DNA from: Pseudomonadota bacterium
GTDB lineage: Bacteria > Pseudomonadota > Gammaproteobacteria > Steroidobacterales > Steroidobacteraceae
Assembly (NCBI GenBank): GCA_016720075.1
Contig: JADJXW010000003.1
Span: 1-64,000, forward strand
Direction of reading: 5' to 3'
Length of the DNA: 64,000 bases
Of the stretch, positions 7,843-18,522 are shown in pieces. The notes below the pieces were generated by a model. It was not told the origin of the DNA. It made no database searches and worked only from the letters and a program-made list of their open reading frames with translations. A program made the translations under genes and the position numbers. Every line of letters begins with the position of its first letter. The stretch's first letter is position 1.

Positions 7843-10800
7843 CTACCGTCCGCCCGCTGCGCGGGATTCGTCGTCCTCGCCCACCAGCGGCGCGATGGCC
7901 TCGAGCAGCTGGCTTTCCTGGTAGGGCTTGCCGAGGTATTCGTCCACGCCCAGCTCCAGCGCGCGGGCGCGGTGCTTCTCGCCCACGCGCGAGGTGATCA
8001 TGATGATGGGCACGCGCTTCAGGCGTTCGTCCGAACGCATGTGCGCGGCCACTTCGTAGCCATCCATGCGCGGCATCTCGATGTCGAGCAGCACGATGTC
8101 GGGAACGTTCTCCTCCATCACCGCCACCGCGTCGGCGCCGTCGCGCGCCGTGAGCACGCGCATGCCATTGCGCTCGAGCAGGCGCTGCGTCACGCGGCGC
8201 ACCGTGATGGAATCATCCACCACCAGCGCGACGATGCGCCGGTCGAGCCGCTCGCGTGGCACGGCCGCGGCCTGCGGCTTGCCGCGCCAGCCAGCGCGCA
8301 CCAGCGCGCCGATGTCGAGGATGACCACGATGCGACCATCGCCCAGGATGGTGGCGCCCGACACGCCGCGGATCGATGCGATCTGCGGGCCGACGGGCTT
8401 GACGACGATTTCCCTAGAACCGATGAGCTCCTCGGCCACAAGGCCGGTGGAAAGCTCGCCGGCGCGCACCAGCACCACCGGCAGCGTGGGCTCCTGTTCC
8501 GGCAGCGGGCCGGCTTCCATGCCCACGAAATTCGCCAGGTGCTGGAAGCGGTACTTGTGCCCGCCATACAGGTAGGACGGCGAGTCGCTCAGCATGTGCT
8601 GCTGGATTTCCTCGCGCGCGATGCGCACCACGCCTTCGACGGTGGGCAGCGGCAGCGCGTAGTACTCGTCGCCGATGCGCACGATCAGCGCATGGCTCAC
8701 GGCCAGCGTGAACGGCAGGCGGATGGTGAAGCGCGAACCCTGGCCCGGCACGGTTTCCATGTGCAGCGCGCCGCCGAGCTTCTTCACTTCGGTGGCCACC
8801 ACGTCCATGCCCACGCCGCGGCCGGCGGCCTGCGTCAGGTTCTCGGCCGTGGAGAAGCCCGGCTCGAGGATCAGCTGCATGGCCTCTTCGTCGGTCAGCG
8901 CCTGGTCCGGGCGGATCAGCCCGAGCGCGATGGCCTTGCTGCGGATCGCCGCGATGTTCATGCCGGCGCCGTCGTCACGAACCTCGACGATGACCTCGGC
9001 ACCTTCGCGGCGCAGCGCCAGCGTAATCTGACCGCTCTCGCTCTTGCCCGCGGCGAGGCGCTTCTCGGGCGATTCGATGCCGTGCACCACTGCGTTTCGC
9101 AGCAGGTGTTCGAAGGGCGGCAGCATGCGCTCGAGCACCTGGCGGTCGAGTTCGCCGGAGGCGCCTTCGACCACGAGTTCGGCCTTCTTGCCGGTGTCGC
9201 TGGCGGCCTGGCGCACGATGCGCGACAGGCGCTGCACATGGCGCTGGAACGAGACCATGCGCGTGCGCATCAGTCCGTTCTGCATCTCGGTGATGGTGCG
9301 ACCCTGCTGCAACAGCAGGTTCTGCGCTTCACCCGTCAGCGATTCGAGCAGCGACTGGATGCTGGCCACGTCGCTGGCGGTTTCCGCCAGCGCGCGCGAG
9401 AACTGCTGGATGGACGAGTAGCGGTCCAGTTCGAGCGGATCGAAATCCGTGCGTGGACCGGACTCGGTCTCGTGCCGGTGCAGGATCTGCGCCTCGGTCT
9501 CGATCTCGAGCTTCGAGAGCTGTTCCTTCAGTCGCGTCACCGTGCGCGACAGTTCCGCGAGGTTGAATTCGACCGAGCCCAGCTGCTGCTCGACGCGCGA
9601 GCGGGCAATGCTGACTTCGCCGGCCTGGTTCAGCAGCTGGTTCAGCAGCTCCGCATCCACGCGGGCCATCTCGGCGCGCTCGGCGGGCGGAGATGGCTCG
9701 CGTCCCGGCGGCACGGCCGCCGCCGCCAGCAGGCGTTCGAAGGCTGGCGGACGCTGCGGAGGATCGGCCAGGACGGGCAGTGCCTCGTCCGGGGTGGCGT
9801 CGTGCCCGGCCTCGGATTGTGGCGCCACAGGGGATTCCAGAACGGCGGCCGCCAGCGATTCGGCTGCGGTAACCGGCTCGTTCGCTGCTTCGGGCAGGAT
9901 GTAATCCGGTTCCGACATCGTCGCTGCGGGCGCGGCGACTTCGGGAGCGGGTGCTTCCGGCGCGGCCGCAACGGGCACTTCCACCGGCGCCGCGCCGGAC
10001 AGCGCGCGTACCTGTGCCAGCAGCGCGCGCGCCTGCGCGATCGGCGCGCCCTGCGCCAGCAGGTCGCGCATGCTCGCCAGCGCATCCAGCGAGCGCTGCA
10101 GCGCATCGCGGGCCTCGCGACTGGGCGGCACAGTGCCCAGTTCGATGCCGATGATCAATGATTCGAGTTCATGCGACAGGTCGCCCATCGCCGCAACGCC
10201 GGCCATGCGCGCGCCGCCCTTGAGCGTGTGCAGCGGTCGCTTCAGCGCGGCGAATTCCTCGGGGCGGGGCGCCGTGAGGCTGATGCCCTGGAACGAGGAC
10301 TGCGAGGCCTCGAGCAGTTCCGTGGCCTCTTCGCTGAAGATGGCGGCGATCTCAAGATCGTAGTCGGCTACCGCGGGGGCCTCGTCCGTCTCTGGTTGCG
10401 GCTCAGGTTGCTGCTCCGGCTGTGCGCTCTGTGGGGCTCCGCAGCGACCTCGACCTGGCGGTTGTTGCCGGTCTCGTCGGTGGCAATGCGCCGCTCAAGG
10501 GCGACTTCGGCCTGCGCAATGCGCGCGAGCAGATCGCCGTGCGAGACAAAGAAGCCCGTGCTCTCGTCCAGGTTGCGACTGACGCTCTCCATCGCCTCCA
10601 TGCAGGACTCGACCAGCGACAGGTCCTCGTCCACCAGGCTGGCGGCGCTGTCGAAGGCCTTTCTGAGCCAGTGATTCAGCGGCTCGGCGAGGCGTATCCC
10701 ATGGCGTGCCTCGGCCATCTTCGAACTGCCCGACAGCGTGTGGCATGCGCGATATACCGCTTCCGGCAGCAGGTACGGACCGGGCATGTTCCGCACCTTG

Positions 10801-13220
10801 TTGATCCAGTCGCGCACCGTGGCCACATGGCTGTCGGTCTCGCGCGCATAGATGTCGCGCAGCGTGGGCTCCTGCTCCTCGGGCACTTCTTCGTGCACCG
10901 GTGGCGCCTGCGCGGCGGGCGGCAGCGACGGCGCCAGCTCGATCAGCGTTTCGGCCACCGGCATCACATGCTTGCCGGCCGCCAGCGCATGCGCGCGCGC
11001 ACTCAGCGCGGGAATGTCCGCGTCGGGCGCGATGCCCTGGTCCAGGTGCCGGATGAGCTGCGGCAGCACGGTCACCGCCTCGCGCAGCACGCCCAGGATG
11101 GGCGGCGAGCGCGTGAGCGTCTTGTCGAGCAGCCGGTTCAGCAGGTTCTCGATGGACCACGCGAATTCGGCCAGTGCGGTGGCGCCGACCACGCGGCCAC
11201 TGCCCTTCAGCGTGTGGAACGCGCGGCGCGCACTCACCAGGGATTCTTCCTGCGCGGGGTCCTGGTCCCACTCGGGCAGGTTGCGCGAGATGCGCGCCGT
11301 TTCCTCGCGCGCCTCTTCCATGAACAGCGCGATCAGTTCCGGATCAGCGGCTTCCGCCAGCGCGGGCCGGGAGCGGTGCGGCGCCACCAGCACTGGCGCG
11401 ACCGCCGGCACGGGCGTCGTGTCGCCGCGATCGAGGACGACCGTGGCAGCGTATTCGTGGGGAACCAGCGCGGGAGTCGTGTCGACCGGCGAAACCGTGG
11501 GCACCGTGGGCCAGGGCTGCGCGTCCACCGCGTTGAGCGCCGCCTCGGCATTGTCGAGCATGTACCAGGGATCCGAACGCCCGGCCTGCAGCGTGTCCAT
11601 GTAGTACTCGACGCTGACGATCGCATCGGCCAGGCGGTCGAGCGCCTGGGGCGCGAGCCCCGAGCCACCCTGGCGCATCACGCTCTTCAGGTGGGCATTG
11701 ACGCGTTCGATGCACTGCACCGCCCGCGTCTTGCCCAGCATCAGCAGGCCCGCCTGGATGCCGCGCATCAGGTCGAGCCAGTTGTCGAAGCCGGCCGCAT
11801 CGAGCGTGCCGCCGACGTTCTGCGCAATGTATTCCTTCACGCGCGCGAGGTTCACCACGCATTCGCGCAGCACCGCGGACTGCACCTGCTGGAAATCCAC
11901 GTCGACGGTGGGCTGCGCCTCGCCCATGCGGCGCGGCAGGATCATGCCCACCAGCTCGTCGTCGAGGTGATCCTCGATCTGGATCAGCGCCGCGGCCACG
12001 TCGATCAGCGCCGATTCGCTGGGCGCCTCCTTCGTGGCGATCATGCTCTCCAGGCGCGCGATCTCGCCCTGCACGCGGGCCCGCTGCTCGCCCAGGCCCA
12101 GCACGCCCAGCGTGTCGCCGATCTTGCGCAGCAACTCGACCTGCGAACCCAGCTCGTCGGGCGCGGCGCCGCCGCGGCGCACGTAGATATCGAGCACATC
12201 CTTGACCTTGGCCAGGTCCTCACGGATCGCCGCGGCCACGGTCTGCATCAGCTTCACCGAGGGCGCGGAGAGGTTCTCGCGCTCCTGCTCGATGCTGTCG
12301 TCCACCGGCAGCAGCTCGCCGAGGCGGAACGAGGCGCGCACCGCATTGACACGCGGCCCGCTGCTGCTGGCGCGCGCGACGTAATAGAGAAGGTTGTTCA
12401 GCAGTTCGACCGGCGGATGCTGCGCGAAATGCGCCTCGCCGTGCTCGTACAGGCGCTTGATCTCGCGGTCCGCAAGGCCAAGCAGGCGCTTGATCGACAC
12501 GCTGCTCTCCAGGCCGCGATCGCGCAGGGCCTCGATGACGGCGCCCGCGACCCACCACAGCTGGAACAGCGGCTGCGTGCTGGCCATGCGCTCGAACTGC
12601 GTGGCCACGGCGGCGAGGTTCTCGAGATGGTGATCGACGCGTTCGCCGCGGATCCAGCCGATCAGCGCCATCTGGAAGCGCGAGCGCGACTTGCGCGCCG
12701 CCTGCGAAAGCGTGGTGCGCTCCTCGCTGGAGGGCTGCTGCGGCGCGGCCTGCTGGTCGGATTTCAGGTTCAGCGACAGCAGCGTGCCTTCGGACAGCAG
12801 CGGGCTGCCGCGCACGGCGCGCATGTCGTTGAGCAGCGGCAGCAGCACCAGCGCCATGTCGCGCCCGCCGGCCAGCACGCGGTCGAGGTAGCTCGGCAGC
12901 TGCACCATCGCGCGCATCAGCGCATCGAGGGCTTCGGCCTGGTTCTTGTTCTCGCCCACCGAGGCTTCCAGGTAAGCGCAGACCTGGTGCATCTCCTCGG
13001 CCAGCAGCGCGGCGCCATGGATCTCCATGACGCGCAGCACGCCCTGCACCTGCGCGAGCTCAGTGCTGCATTTCTGCAGCAGCGCGACGTTGGCCGGCTG
13101 CTCGACATAGGCTTCCAGGCCGACGCGGGCCTCGGACAGCGACGCCCCGACCTCGCGGGCCACGGCATCCAGCGTCTGGCTGGCGACCTGCGGCGCCAGC
13201 TCTCCGGCCGGATCAGCCAT
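7843..13220 (-). CDS. chpA: ChpA/PilL hybrid chemosensory kinase, split by a one-base frameshift
   Basis: CheA-type hybrid kinase of type IV pilus control. The frame breaks at a CCCC run (plus-strand GGGG, 10433-10436). Adding one base joins the 950-residue front part to the back part, giving about 1792 residues, with a Pro/Gln-rich linker across the join. Domains in order: a FimL/PilL-like N-terminus; histidine-phosphotransfer modules with RAFHTLKGSGR, RACHTLSGSSK and LHTLKGGARM; the CheA dimerisation and ATPase part (LLRNAVVHGIES, DDGAGM, GRGVGMDVV); a CheW-like domain; and a receiver with VVDDS, LLDIEMPRMDGYE and MITS. An ATG at 10206 could start the back part but would cut off its phosphorylatable histidine, so that start is rejected. 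The break is probably a sequencing error. Confidence 0.9.
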
Positions 13221-14553
13221 TCAGCTCACCGGATATGCGGCGGAAGGTGCCGGTGGTGGCGATTTCCGGATCGGGAGCGACCGGCACGCGATGCTGGCCG
13301 GTGCTGGCGGTGGAAGAGGATTCGGGCAGGCGGAAGCCGGACACGGACTTGCGCAGCGCTGCCGACAGCTGCGCCAGCTTGCCGATGGCGTCCGACGTGC
13401 TGTTGGTGGCGTCGGCGGTCTGCGAGCTGATCTCGCGCAGCACCTGCATGTTGCGCGCCACGCTCTGCGAGCTCTGGCTCTGGCTGCGCGCGCTGGCGGA
13501 GATGTTGTGCACCAGGGAGGCGATCTGGTTGGACACCTGTTCGATCTTCTCGAGCGCGCTGCCGGCGTTCTCGGCCAGCGTGGCGCCGCCCACCACGTCG
13601 GCGGTGGAGCGCTCCATCGACACGACCGCGCCATTGGTGTCGGTCTGGATGGTGCGCACCAGCGCATCGATCTGCTTGGTGGCGTTGGTGGCGCGCTCCG
13701 CGAGGCGCTGCACCTCGTCGGCCACCACCGCGAAGCCGCGACCGGCCTCGCCGGCCATCGAGGCCTGGATCGAGGCATTGAGCGCGAGGATGTTGGTCTG
13801 CTCGGCCAGGTCGTTGATCAGCTCGACGATGTTGCCGATCTCCTGCGAGCTCTCGCCCAGGCGCTTGATGCGCTTGGAGGTCTCCTGGATGGTCTCGCGG
13901 ATGGCGTTCATGCCGTCGATCGTGCGGCGCACGGCCTCGCCGCCCTTGTGGGCGATGTCCACCGAGTGACGCGCAACGTCGGCGGCGCGCTCGGCATTGC
14001 CGGAGACTTCCTCGATGGAACTGGCCATCGCGCCGATGGATTCGGTGGCCGCGGCGATCTGCCGGGTCTGCGCGCTGGAGGACTTGGCCAGGTGCTGCGA
14101 CAGCGCCTGCGTCTGGCGGGCAGCGCCGTCGAGCTGCGCCGAAGATGCGTTGATGGTCATCACCAGGCCGCGCAGCGATTCCACGGCGATGTTCACCGAG
14201 TCGGCGATGGCGCCGGTGATGTCCTCGGTGACGGTGGCGGTGGCGGTAAGGTCACCAGTTCCCAGGCCCGCGATCTCGTCGAGCAGCCGCAGGATGGCGC
14301 CCTGGTTGCGTTCGTTCTCGCGCCGCTGCGACTCGACCGCCATGCGCGCGGCGGCGGCTTCGTCGGCCCCGGCGCGCACCGACAGGAACAGCAGGCCCAG
14401 CGGCACCAGCGCCAGCAGCGACAGCACGCCGCCGAACTTGCCCGCCGCGGTGCCGGAGAACAGCCCGAAGCCCGCGGCCAGACACAGCACCAGCGCCGCC
14501 AGCGTGATGAAAACCAGGCTGCGCGAGGCGTTGGAATTGTCAGGCTGCTGCAT
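13213..14553 (-). CDS. pilJ: methyl-accepting chemotaxis protein PilJ
   Basis: 446 residues. The receptor of the pilus chemosensory array. Two hydrophobic helices at about 12-33 and 39-58 are separated by only about five residues, so there is no periplasmic sensing domain. A HAMP-like stretch (LLDEIAGLGTGDLTATA) is followed by a long coiled coil. The signalling tip is highly conserved (LAEQTNILALNASIQAS, AGEAGRGFAVVADEV). P. aeruginosa PilJ is about 680 residues with two periplasmic PilJ modules, so this one is clearly shorter. It overlaps chpA by 8 bases and pilI by 14. No CheR-type pilK follows it. Confidence 0.9.
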   Translation of the reverse strand: MQQPDNSNASRSLVFITLAALVLCLAAGFGLFSGTAAGKFGGVLSLLALVPLGLLFLSVRAGADEAAAARMAVESQRRENERNQGAILRLLDEIAGLGTGDLTATATVTEDITGAIADSVNIAVESLRGLVMTINASSAQLDGAARQTQALSQHLAKSSSAQTRQIAAATESIGAMASSIEEVSGNAERAADVARHSVDIAHKGGEAVRRTIDGMNAIRETIQETSKRIKRLGESSQEIGNIVELINDLAEQTNILALNASIQASMAGEAGRGFAVVADEVQRLAERATNATKQIDALVRTIQTDTNGAVVSMERSTADVVGGATLAENAGSALEKIEQVSNQIASLVHNISASARSQSQSSQSVARNMQVLREISSQTADATNSTSDAIGKLAQLSAALRKSVSGFRLPESSSTASTGQHRVPVAPDPEIATTGTFRRISGELNG

Positions 14554-15103
14554 CGAGGAACCCCGGATTTTCGACGAGCAGGCGCAGACTGAGCACGGGC
14601 CAGGCCTCGGGCCCGCGCCGGAAGGCGCCCGCTACAAAGCGCTCGCAGCGCACGATGGTGGGCGGCGCGTTGCCGCTGAATTCGCCGTCGGTGAAGCGCC
14701 GGAAGCCCAGCACCTCGTCGACCATGAGCCCCGCGGGCACGTCACGGTGGTTGACCACCAGCAGCCGCGTGTTGCGCGTCAGCGGCGTCGGGCCGCTGCC
14801 CAGGAATGCCCGCAGGTCGATGACCGGCAGCAGCGCGCCGCGCACGTTGGCCAAGCCCTTCACCCAGGCCTTGGCTCCCGGCACACGGGTGAGCTGGTTC
14901 GGATAGGGCAGCACTTCACGGGTTTCCTCGCGGGCAACCAGATAGGCCTCGCCGGCCATTCGCCAGGCAACACCCACCCACTCGCGGTCGGGTGCGGCCT
15001 GTTCGCCGGGCGCAGCCGTCGCCGACCGGCCGCGCCGATCCAGCGCAACGAGCAGGTCGTAGGGCTTGTCGCGCAGCGCGCGGATCAGGGAACTGGTGTC
15101 CAC
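14540..15103 (-). CDS. pilI: CheW-type adaptor PilI
   Basis: 187 residues. A CheW-like protein coupling PilJ to ChpA. Features: GVAWRMAGEAYLVAREET as the first strands, LPYPNQLTRVPGAKAWVKG, NVRGALLPVIDLRAFLG (the conserved CheW core) and DEVLGFRRF. It is encoded between pilH and pilJ with a 14-base overlap into pilJ, the same order as in Pseudomonas and Xanthomonas. Confidence 0.92.
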   Translation of the reverse strand: MDTSSLIRALRDKPYDLLVALDRRGRSATAAPGEQAAPDREWVGVAWRMAGEAYLVAREETREVLPYPNQLTRVPGAKAWVKGLANVRGALLPVIDLRAFLGSGPTPLTRNTRLLVVNHRDVPAGLMVDEVLGFRRFTDGEFSGNAPPTIVRCERFVAGAFRRGPEAWPVLSLRLLVENPGFLDAAA

Positions 15104-15119
15104 CCCTTCGTACGCTCCC

Positions 15120-15485
15120 TTATGCAGCGAGCGTGGCCTGGGCTTTGCGTACCAAGAGATCGGGAGTGACAGGCTTGACCATGTAGTCGACCGCGCCCTG
15201 GCGCAGCCCCCACACGCGATCCGTCTCGAGTCCCTTCGAGGTGACCATGACTATGGGAATGGACCGGGTGCCCGGGTCATTCACGATGGCGCGGGTGGCC
15301 TGGTAGCCATTCATGCCCGGCATCACGATGTCCATGAAGATGAGGTCCGGATGCATTTCCTTCGCCAGCCGCACGCCTTCCTGGCCGTCCGAGGCGGTGG
15401 CCGTGGTGTAGCCGCTCTTCTCGAGCGCCTTCTTCATCACGTGCACCTCGGTGGGCGAATCGTCGACGATGAGTATCAGGGCCAC
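15120..15485 (-). CDS. pilH: response regulator PilH
   Basis: 121 residues, a stand-alone CheY-like receiver. The phospho-acceptor aspartate lies in LIFMDIVMPGMNGYQ, the acidic pair in LIVDDSPTE, the conserved Thr/Ser in VMVTSKG and the Lys in VKPVTPD. PilH counteracts or modulates PilG output in twitching control. I chose the GTG start at 15485, preceded by GGGAG/AGGA, because homologues begin MALILIVDDS. A longer start at 15518 would add 11 unconserved residues. Confidence 0.93.
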   Translation of the reverse strand: MALILIVDDSPTEVHVMKKALEKSGYTTATASDGQEGVRLAKEMHPDLIFMDIVMPGMNGYQATRAIVNDPGTRSIPIVMVTSKGLETDRVWGLRQGAVDYMVKPVTPDLLVRKAQATLAA

Positions 15486-15489
15486 GTTC

Positions 15490-15882
15490 CTATCTCCCAA
15501 TGTGCGTCTCGATCGCACCCAGCAGCTCTTCCTTGGTGAACGGCTTGGTCAGGTAATGCTCCGAGCCGACGATGCGGCCGCGGGCACGATCGAACAGACC
15601 ATCCTTCGACGAGAGCATGATCACGGGGATGGTGCGAAATACCTTGTTGTGCTTGATCAGCGCGCAGGTCTGGTAGCCATCCAGGCGCGGCATCATGATG
15701 TCGACGAAGACGATGTCCGGCTGGTGGTCGGCGATCTTGGCCAGCGCGTCGAAGCCGTCGATGGCCGTGAAGACCTCGCAGCCCTCCTTCGCAAGCAGCG
15801 TTTCAGCCGTGCGGCGGATGGTCTTGCTGTCGTCGATGACGAGCACTTTCAGACCTTTGAGGTTCGCGTTCTCGTCGCTCAC
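15490..15882 (-). CDS. pilG: response regulator PilG
   Basis: 130 residues from a GTG start. A CheY-like receiver that promotes pilus extension through the Chp pathway. The segments LKVLVIDDSKTIRRTAETLL, FVDIMMPRLDGYQTCALI, VIMLSSKDGLFDRA and YLTKPFTKEELLGAI are nearly invariant in PilG proteins. Family members are about 130-135 residues, which favours GTG at 15882 (AGGAG about 11 bases upstream) over ATG at 15939, which would give 149. It is the first gene of the operon; pilH follows after 4 bases. The gshB gene diverges from it. Confidence 0.92.
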   Translation of the reverse strand: MSDENANLKGLKVLVIDDSKTIRRTAETLLAKEGCEVFTAIDGFDALAKIADHQPDIVFVDIMMPRLDGYQTCALIKHNKVFRTIPVIMLSSKDGLFDRARGRIVGSEHYLTKPFTKEELLGAIETHIGR

Positions 15883-16066
15883 CGCAGTCTCACTCCTGAG
15901 GGCCGAAACCTGGCCTGTGGAACCGCCGTCTTTTAACATATCGGCATACCCCTCGCCATGGCGTGGATAGCGCCACCCCGCCACAAGCAGCCAGGGAGGA
16001 CGGGTCGATTCTGACAGTGGGATAACATCACGCCTTGAACTGGTGCTCGTTTTACGGAAATCCCAT

Positions 16067-17040
16067 ATGTCTAAACGCCCCCACCTCGCCGTGGTCATGG
16101 ACCCGATCGAGGAGATCAAATACGCCAAGGACACCTCCCTGGCCATGCTCCTGGCGGCACAGAAGAGGGGTTATGAGCTGCACTACCTCACCCAGCACGA
16201 CCTCTACCTGCGCGACGGCGTGGCGCGCGGCAGGGCGCGTCCGCTCACCGTAGAGGCCAATCCCGGGCGCTGGTTCGAGCTGGGCGCCGTGCAGGACGTG
16301 GCGCTGGGCGACATGGACGTGATCCTGATGCGCAAGGATCCGCCCTTCGACATGGAATTCATCTACACCACCTACATCCTGGAGCGGGCCGAACTGGCCG
16401 GCGCGATGGTGGTGAACCGCCCTGCGGGCCTTCGCGACATGAACGAGAAGGTCTACACGGCCTGGTTCCCGGAATACTGCGCCCCCACGCTGGTGACGCG
16501 CGACATGCAGTCCATGGCCGCTTTGCCGCCGAGCATGGCCGCGTCGTGGTCAAGCCGCTGCACGGCATGGGCGGCCGGTCGATCTTCGTGGTGGACCAGG
16601 GCGACAAGAACCTCAACGTGGTGTTCGAGACGCTGACCGAGTACGGCAGCCGCTTCGCCATCGTGCAGCGCTACCTGCCGCAGATCGTGGAAACCGGGGA
16701 TTCGCGCGTGCTGGTCATCGATGGCCAGCCGGCCCCTTTCGCGCTGGCGCGCATCCCGTCGGCCAGCGACAACCGCGGCAACCTGGCGGCCGGCGCCACC
16801 GGCGTGGCGCGGCCGCTGAACGACCGCGACCGGCAGATCGTGGCGGGCATCGGCCCGAAGCTTGCCGAGCGCGGCATGCTGTTCGTGGGCCTGGACGTGA
16901 TCGGCGGCTGCGTGACCGAGATCAACGTCACCAGCCCCACCGGCGTGCGCGAGATCGACAAGCAGTGCGGCACCGACCTCGCGGGGCTGTTCATCGACGC
17001 CATCGACCGCCGCCTGGCGGCGCGCGCGCGCGGAGCCTGA
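16067..17040 (+). CDS. gshB: glutathione synthetase, interrupted by a one-base frameshift
   Basis: ATP-grasp enzyme joining gamma-glutamylcysteine and glycine. The reading frame breaks near 16524. The front part ends around LVTRDMQSMAA and the rest resumes in another frame at AAEHGRVVVKPLHGMGG. One added base after the TTT at 16522-16524 restores about 324 residues, close to the usual 315. Motifs: HLAVVMDPIEEIKYAKDT, DVILMRKDPPFDMEFIY, KPLHGMGGRSIFVV, LARIPSASDNRGNLAAG, FVGLDVIGGCVTEINVTSP. Nothing else is degraded, so an assembly error is more likely than a dead essential-type gene. Start ATG at 16067 by homology. Its TGA overlaps the tonB start by one base (TGATG). Confidence 0.92.
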
Positions 17041-17930
17041 TGCCCTCGGCCGCCGAACCGCTGCCTGAACCGCCGCGCCTGGCGCGGCGGCGCGCCGATG
17101 GCATGCAGGAGCGCACGACGCGCGACCGGCTGACCACCATGCTGGTGCTGGCGGCGATGGTGCACGGCATGCTGATCCTCGGAATCTCCTTCACTGCGCC
17201 GGGCGCGGGCGATGGCCCGGTGGACCGCGGCATGGAGGTGATGCTGGTTTCCGAGGAGTTGCCCGAGGCCCGCGAGAACGCCACGGCTACCTACCTTTCG
17301 CAGCGCACGCAGACCGGTTCGGGCAATACCGAGGAACGCCGGGCCGCCCGCCTGCCCTCGCAGGCCCGGGCAGAGTCGGCTCCCGCGCAACGCGAGCAGC
17401 GCGAGGCCGCCCTCGACGCCGAGCAGATCCTGTCCAGCAATGCCGAGGCCGGCGGCACGCCCATCCAGATCCTGCCGCTACCGCCGCAGCTGGCCGGGGA
17501 ACAGGGACAGCCCAGCCCGTCGCAGCGCGCCGGCGATGACGAACTGGTGCTGCGCGGCCTGACGCGCGATGAGCTGTACCTTGCGGCCGATACCCGCGCC
17601 TCGCGGCTGGCGCCGTACCTGGATTCCTGGCGACGGCGCGTGGAGCGGGTTGGCACCCTCAACTACCCGTCGGCCGCGCAGCGGCAGGGCCTGAAGGGCA
17701 ACCCGGTGATCGAAGTGACGCTGCAGCGCGATGGCCGGCTGCGCTCGGCCCGCATCCAGACCTCCAGCGGTCGGGCTGAGATCGACGCCGCCGCGCTCGA
17801 CATCCTGCGCCTGGCCAGTCCCTTCGACCCCTTCCCGCCGGAACTGTCGCGCGATTACCGCACGCTGCGTTTCGCCTACGAGTGGCGCTTTGAAGGCAGC
17901 CCGGCGGCAGGCGCGGTCACGGTTCCTTGA
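17040..17930 (+). CDS. tonB: TonB family energy transducer
   Basis: 296 residues. The N-terminal hydrophobic helix at about 37-58 (LVLAAMVHGMLILGISF) places it in the inner membrane. A long polar linker follows and the C-terminal TonB domain runs from about 205 (YLDSWRRRVERVGTLNYP, LKGNPVIEVTLQRDGRL, FDPFPPELSRDY, FAYEWRF). It corresponds by position to TonB3 of P. aeruginosa, which lies between gshB and yqgE and affects twitching. No exbBD is in the window. It starts within the gshB stop. Confidence 0.88.
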   Translation: MPSAAEPLPEPPRLARRRADGMQERTTRDRLTTMLVLAAMVHGMLILGISFTAPGAGDGPVDRGMEVMLVSEELPEARENATATYLSQRTQTGSGNTEERRAARLPSQARAESAPAQREQREAALDAEQILSSNAEAGGTPIQILPLPPQLAGEQGQPSPSQRAGDDELVLRGLTRDELYLAADTRASRLAPYLDSWRRRVERVGTLNYPSAAQRQGLKGNPVIEVTLQRDGRLRSARIQTSSGRAEIDAAALDILRLASPFDPFPPELSRDYRTLRFAYEWRFEGSPAAGAVTVP

Positions 17931-17962
17931 GACTCGGAAAAGTCGACCCCATACTGATAACC

Positions 17963-18520
17963 ATGGCCGACAACCTGACAAATCAGCTCCTGGTCGCCAT
18001 GCCGGGCCTGCAGGACCCGCATTTCTCGCAGACCGTCACGTTGATCTGCGAGCACAGCGACAAGGGCGCCCTGGGCATCGTGCTGAACAAGCCGCTGTCC
18101 ATGCGCCTGTCGGAAGTGCTGTCGCAGATGAACCTGCCCGCGCGCGACGACAACGTCGGCTCGCAGGTCGTGCTGCGCGGCGGACCGGTGCACCAGGATC
18201 GGGGCTTCGTGCTGCACCGGCCTGGCGGCGTCTGGGATTCCACGCACCGCATCTCCGACAGCATCCAGGTCACCACCAGCCGCGACGTGCTGGCGGCCAT
18301 GGCCCGCGGCGAAGGCCCGGAGAGGGCGTTCATCGCGCTGGGCTACGCCCAATGGGGCGCCGGCCAGCTGGAACAGGAACTGAAGGACAACTCCTGGCTG
18401 ACGCTGCCGCTGGACGAGGCCATGCTCTACGAACTGCCCTACGAGGATCGCTGGCTGGCGGCCTGGCGCTCGCTGGGCATCGATGTGGCCAGCGTCAGCC
18501 CCAGCGCCGGTCACGCCTGA
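17963..18520 (+). CDS. yqgE: YqgE/AlgH family protein
   Basis: 185 residues, the family's usual size. Recognised by NQLLVAMPGLQDPHFSQTV, GALGIVLNKPL, VVLRGGPVHQDRGFVLH, ALGYAQWGAGQLEQEL and DNSWLTLPLDE. Cytosolic; the biochemical role is unknown (named AlgH in Pseudomonas). ATG at 17963 is chosen because homologues begin shortly before NQLL. It sits between tonB and ruvX, the standard gammaproteobacterial arrangement. Confidence 0.94.
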   Translation: MADNLTNQLLVAMPGLQDPHFSQTVTLICEHSDKGALGIVLNKPLSMRLSEVLSQMNLPARDDNVGSQVVLRGGPVHQDRGFVLHRPGGVWDSTHRISDSIQVTTSRDVLAAMARGEGPERAFIALGYAQWGAGQLEQELKDNSWLTLPLDEAMLYELPYEDRWLAAWRSLGIDVASVSPSAGHA

Positions 18521-18522
18521 CG

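Noticed and set aside
7825..10161. Plus-strand open frame of 778 codons opposite the kinase part of chpA
   Set aside because: Antisense shadow; no recognisable family, while the other strand has receiver and kinase motifs.
10206..10208. Separate gene starting at the ATG at 10206 (minus) for the back half of ChpA
   Set aside because: It would omit the phosphorylatable histidine just upstream (LHTLKGGARM) that is in the same frame.
10422..13430. Plus-strand open frame of about 1000 codons opposite chpA
   Set aside because: Low-complexity antisense reading; the minus strand encodes clear Hpt and CheA domains.
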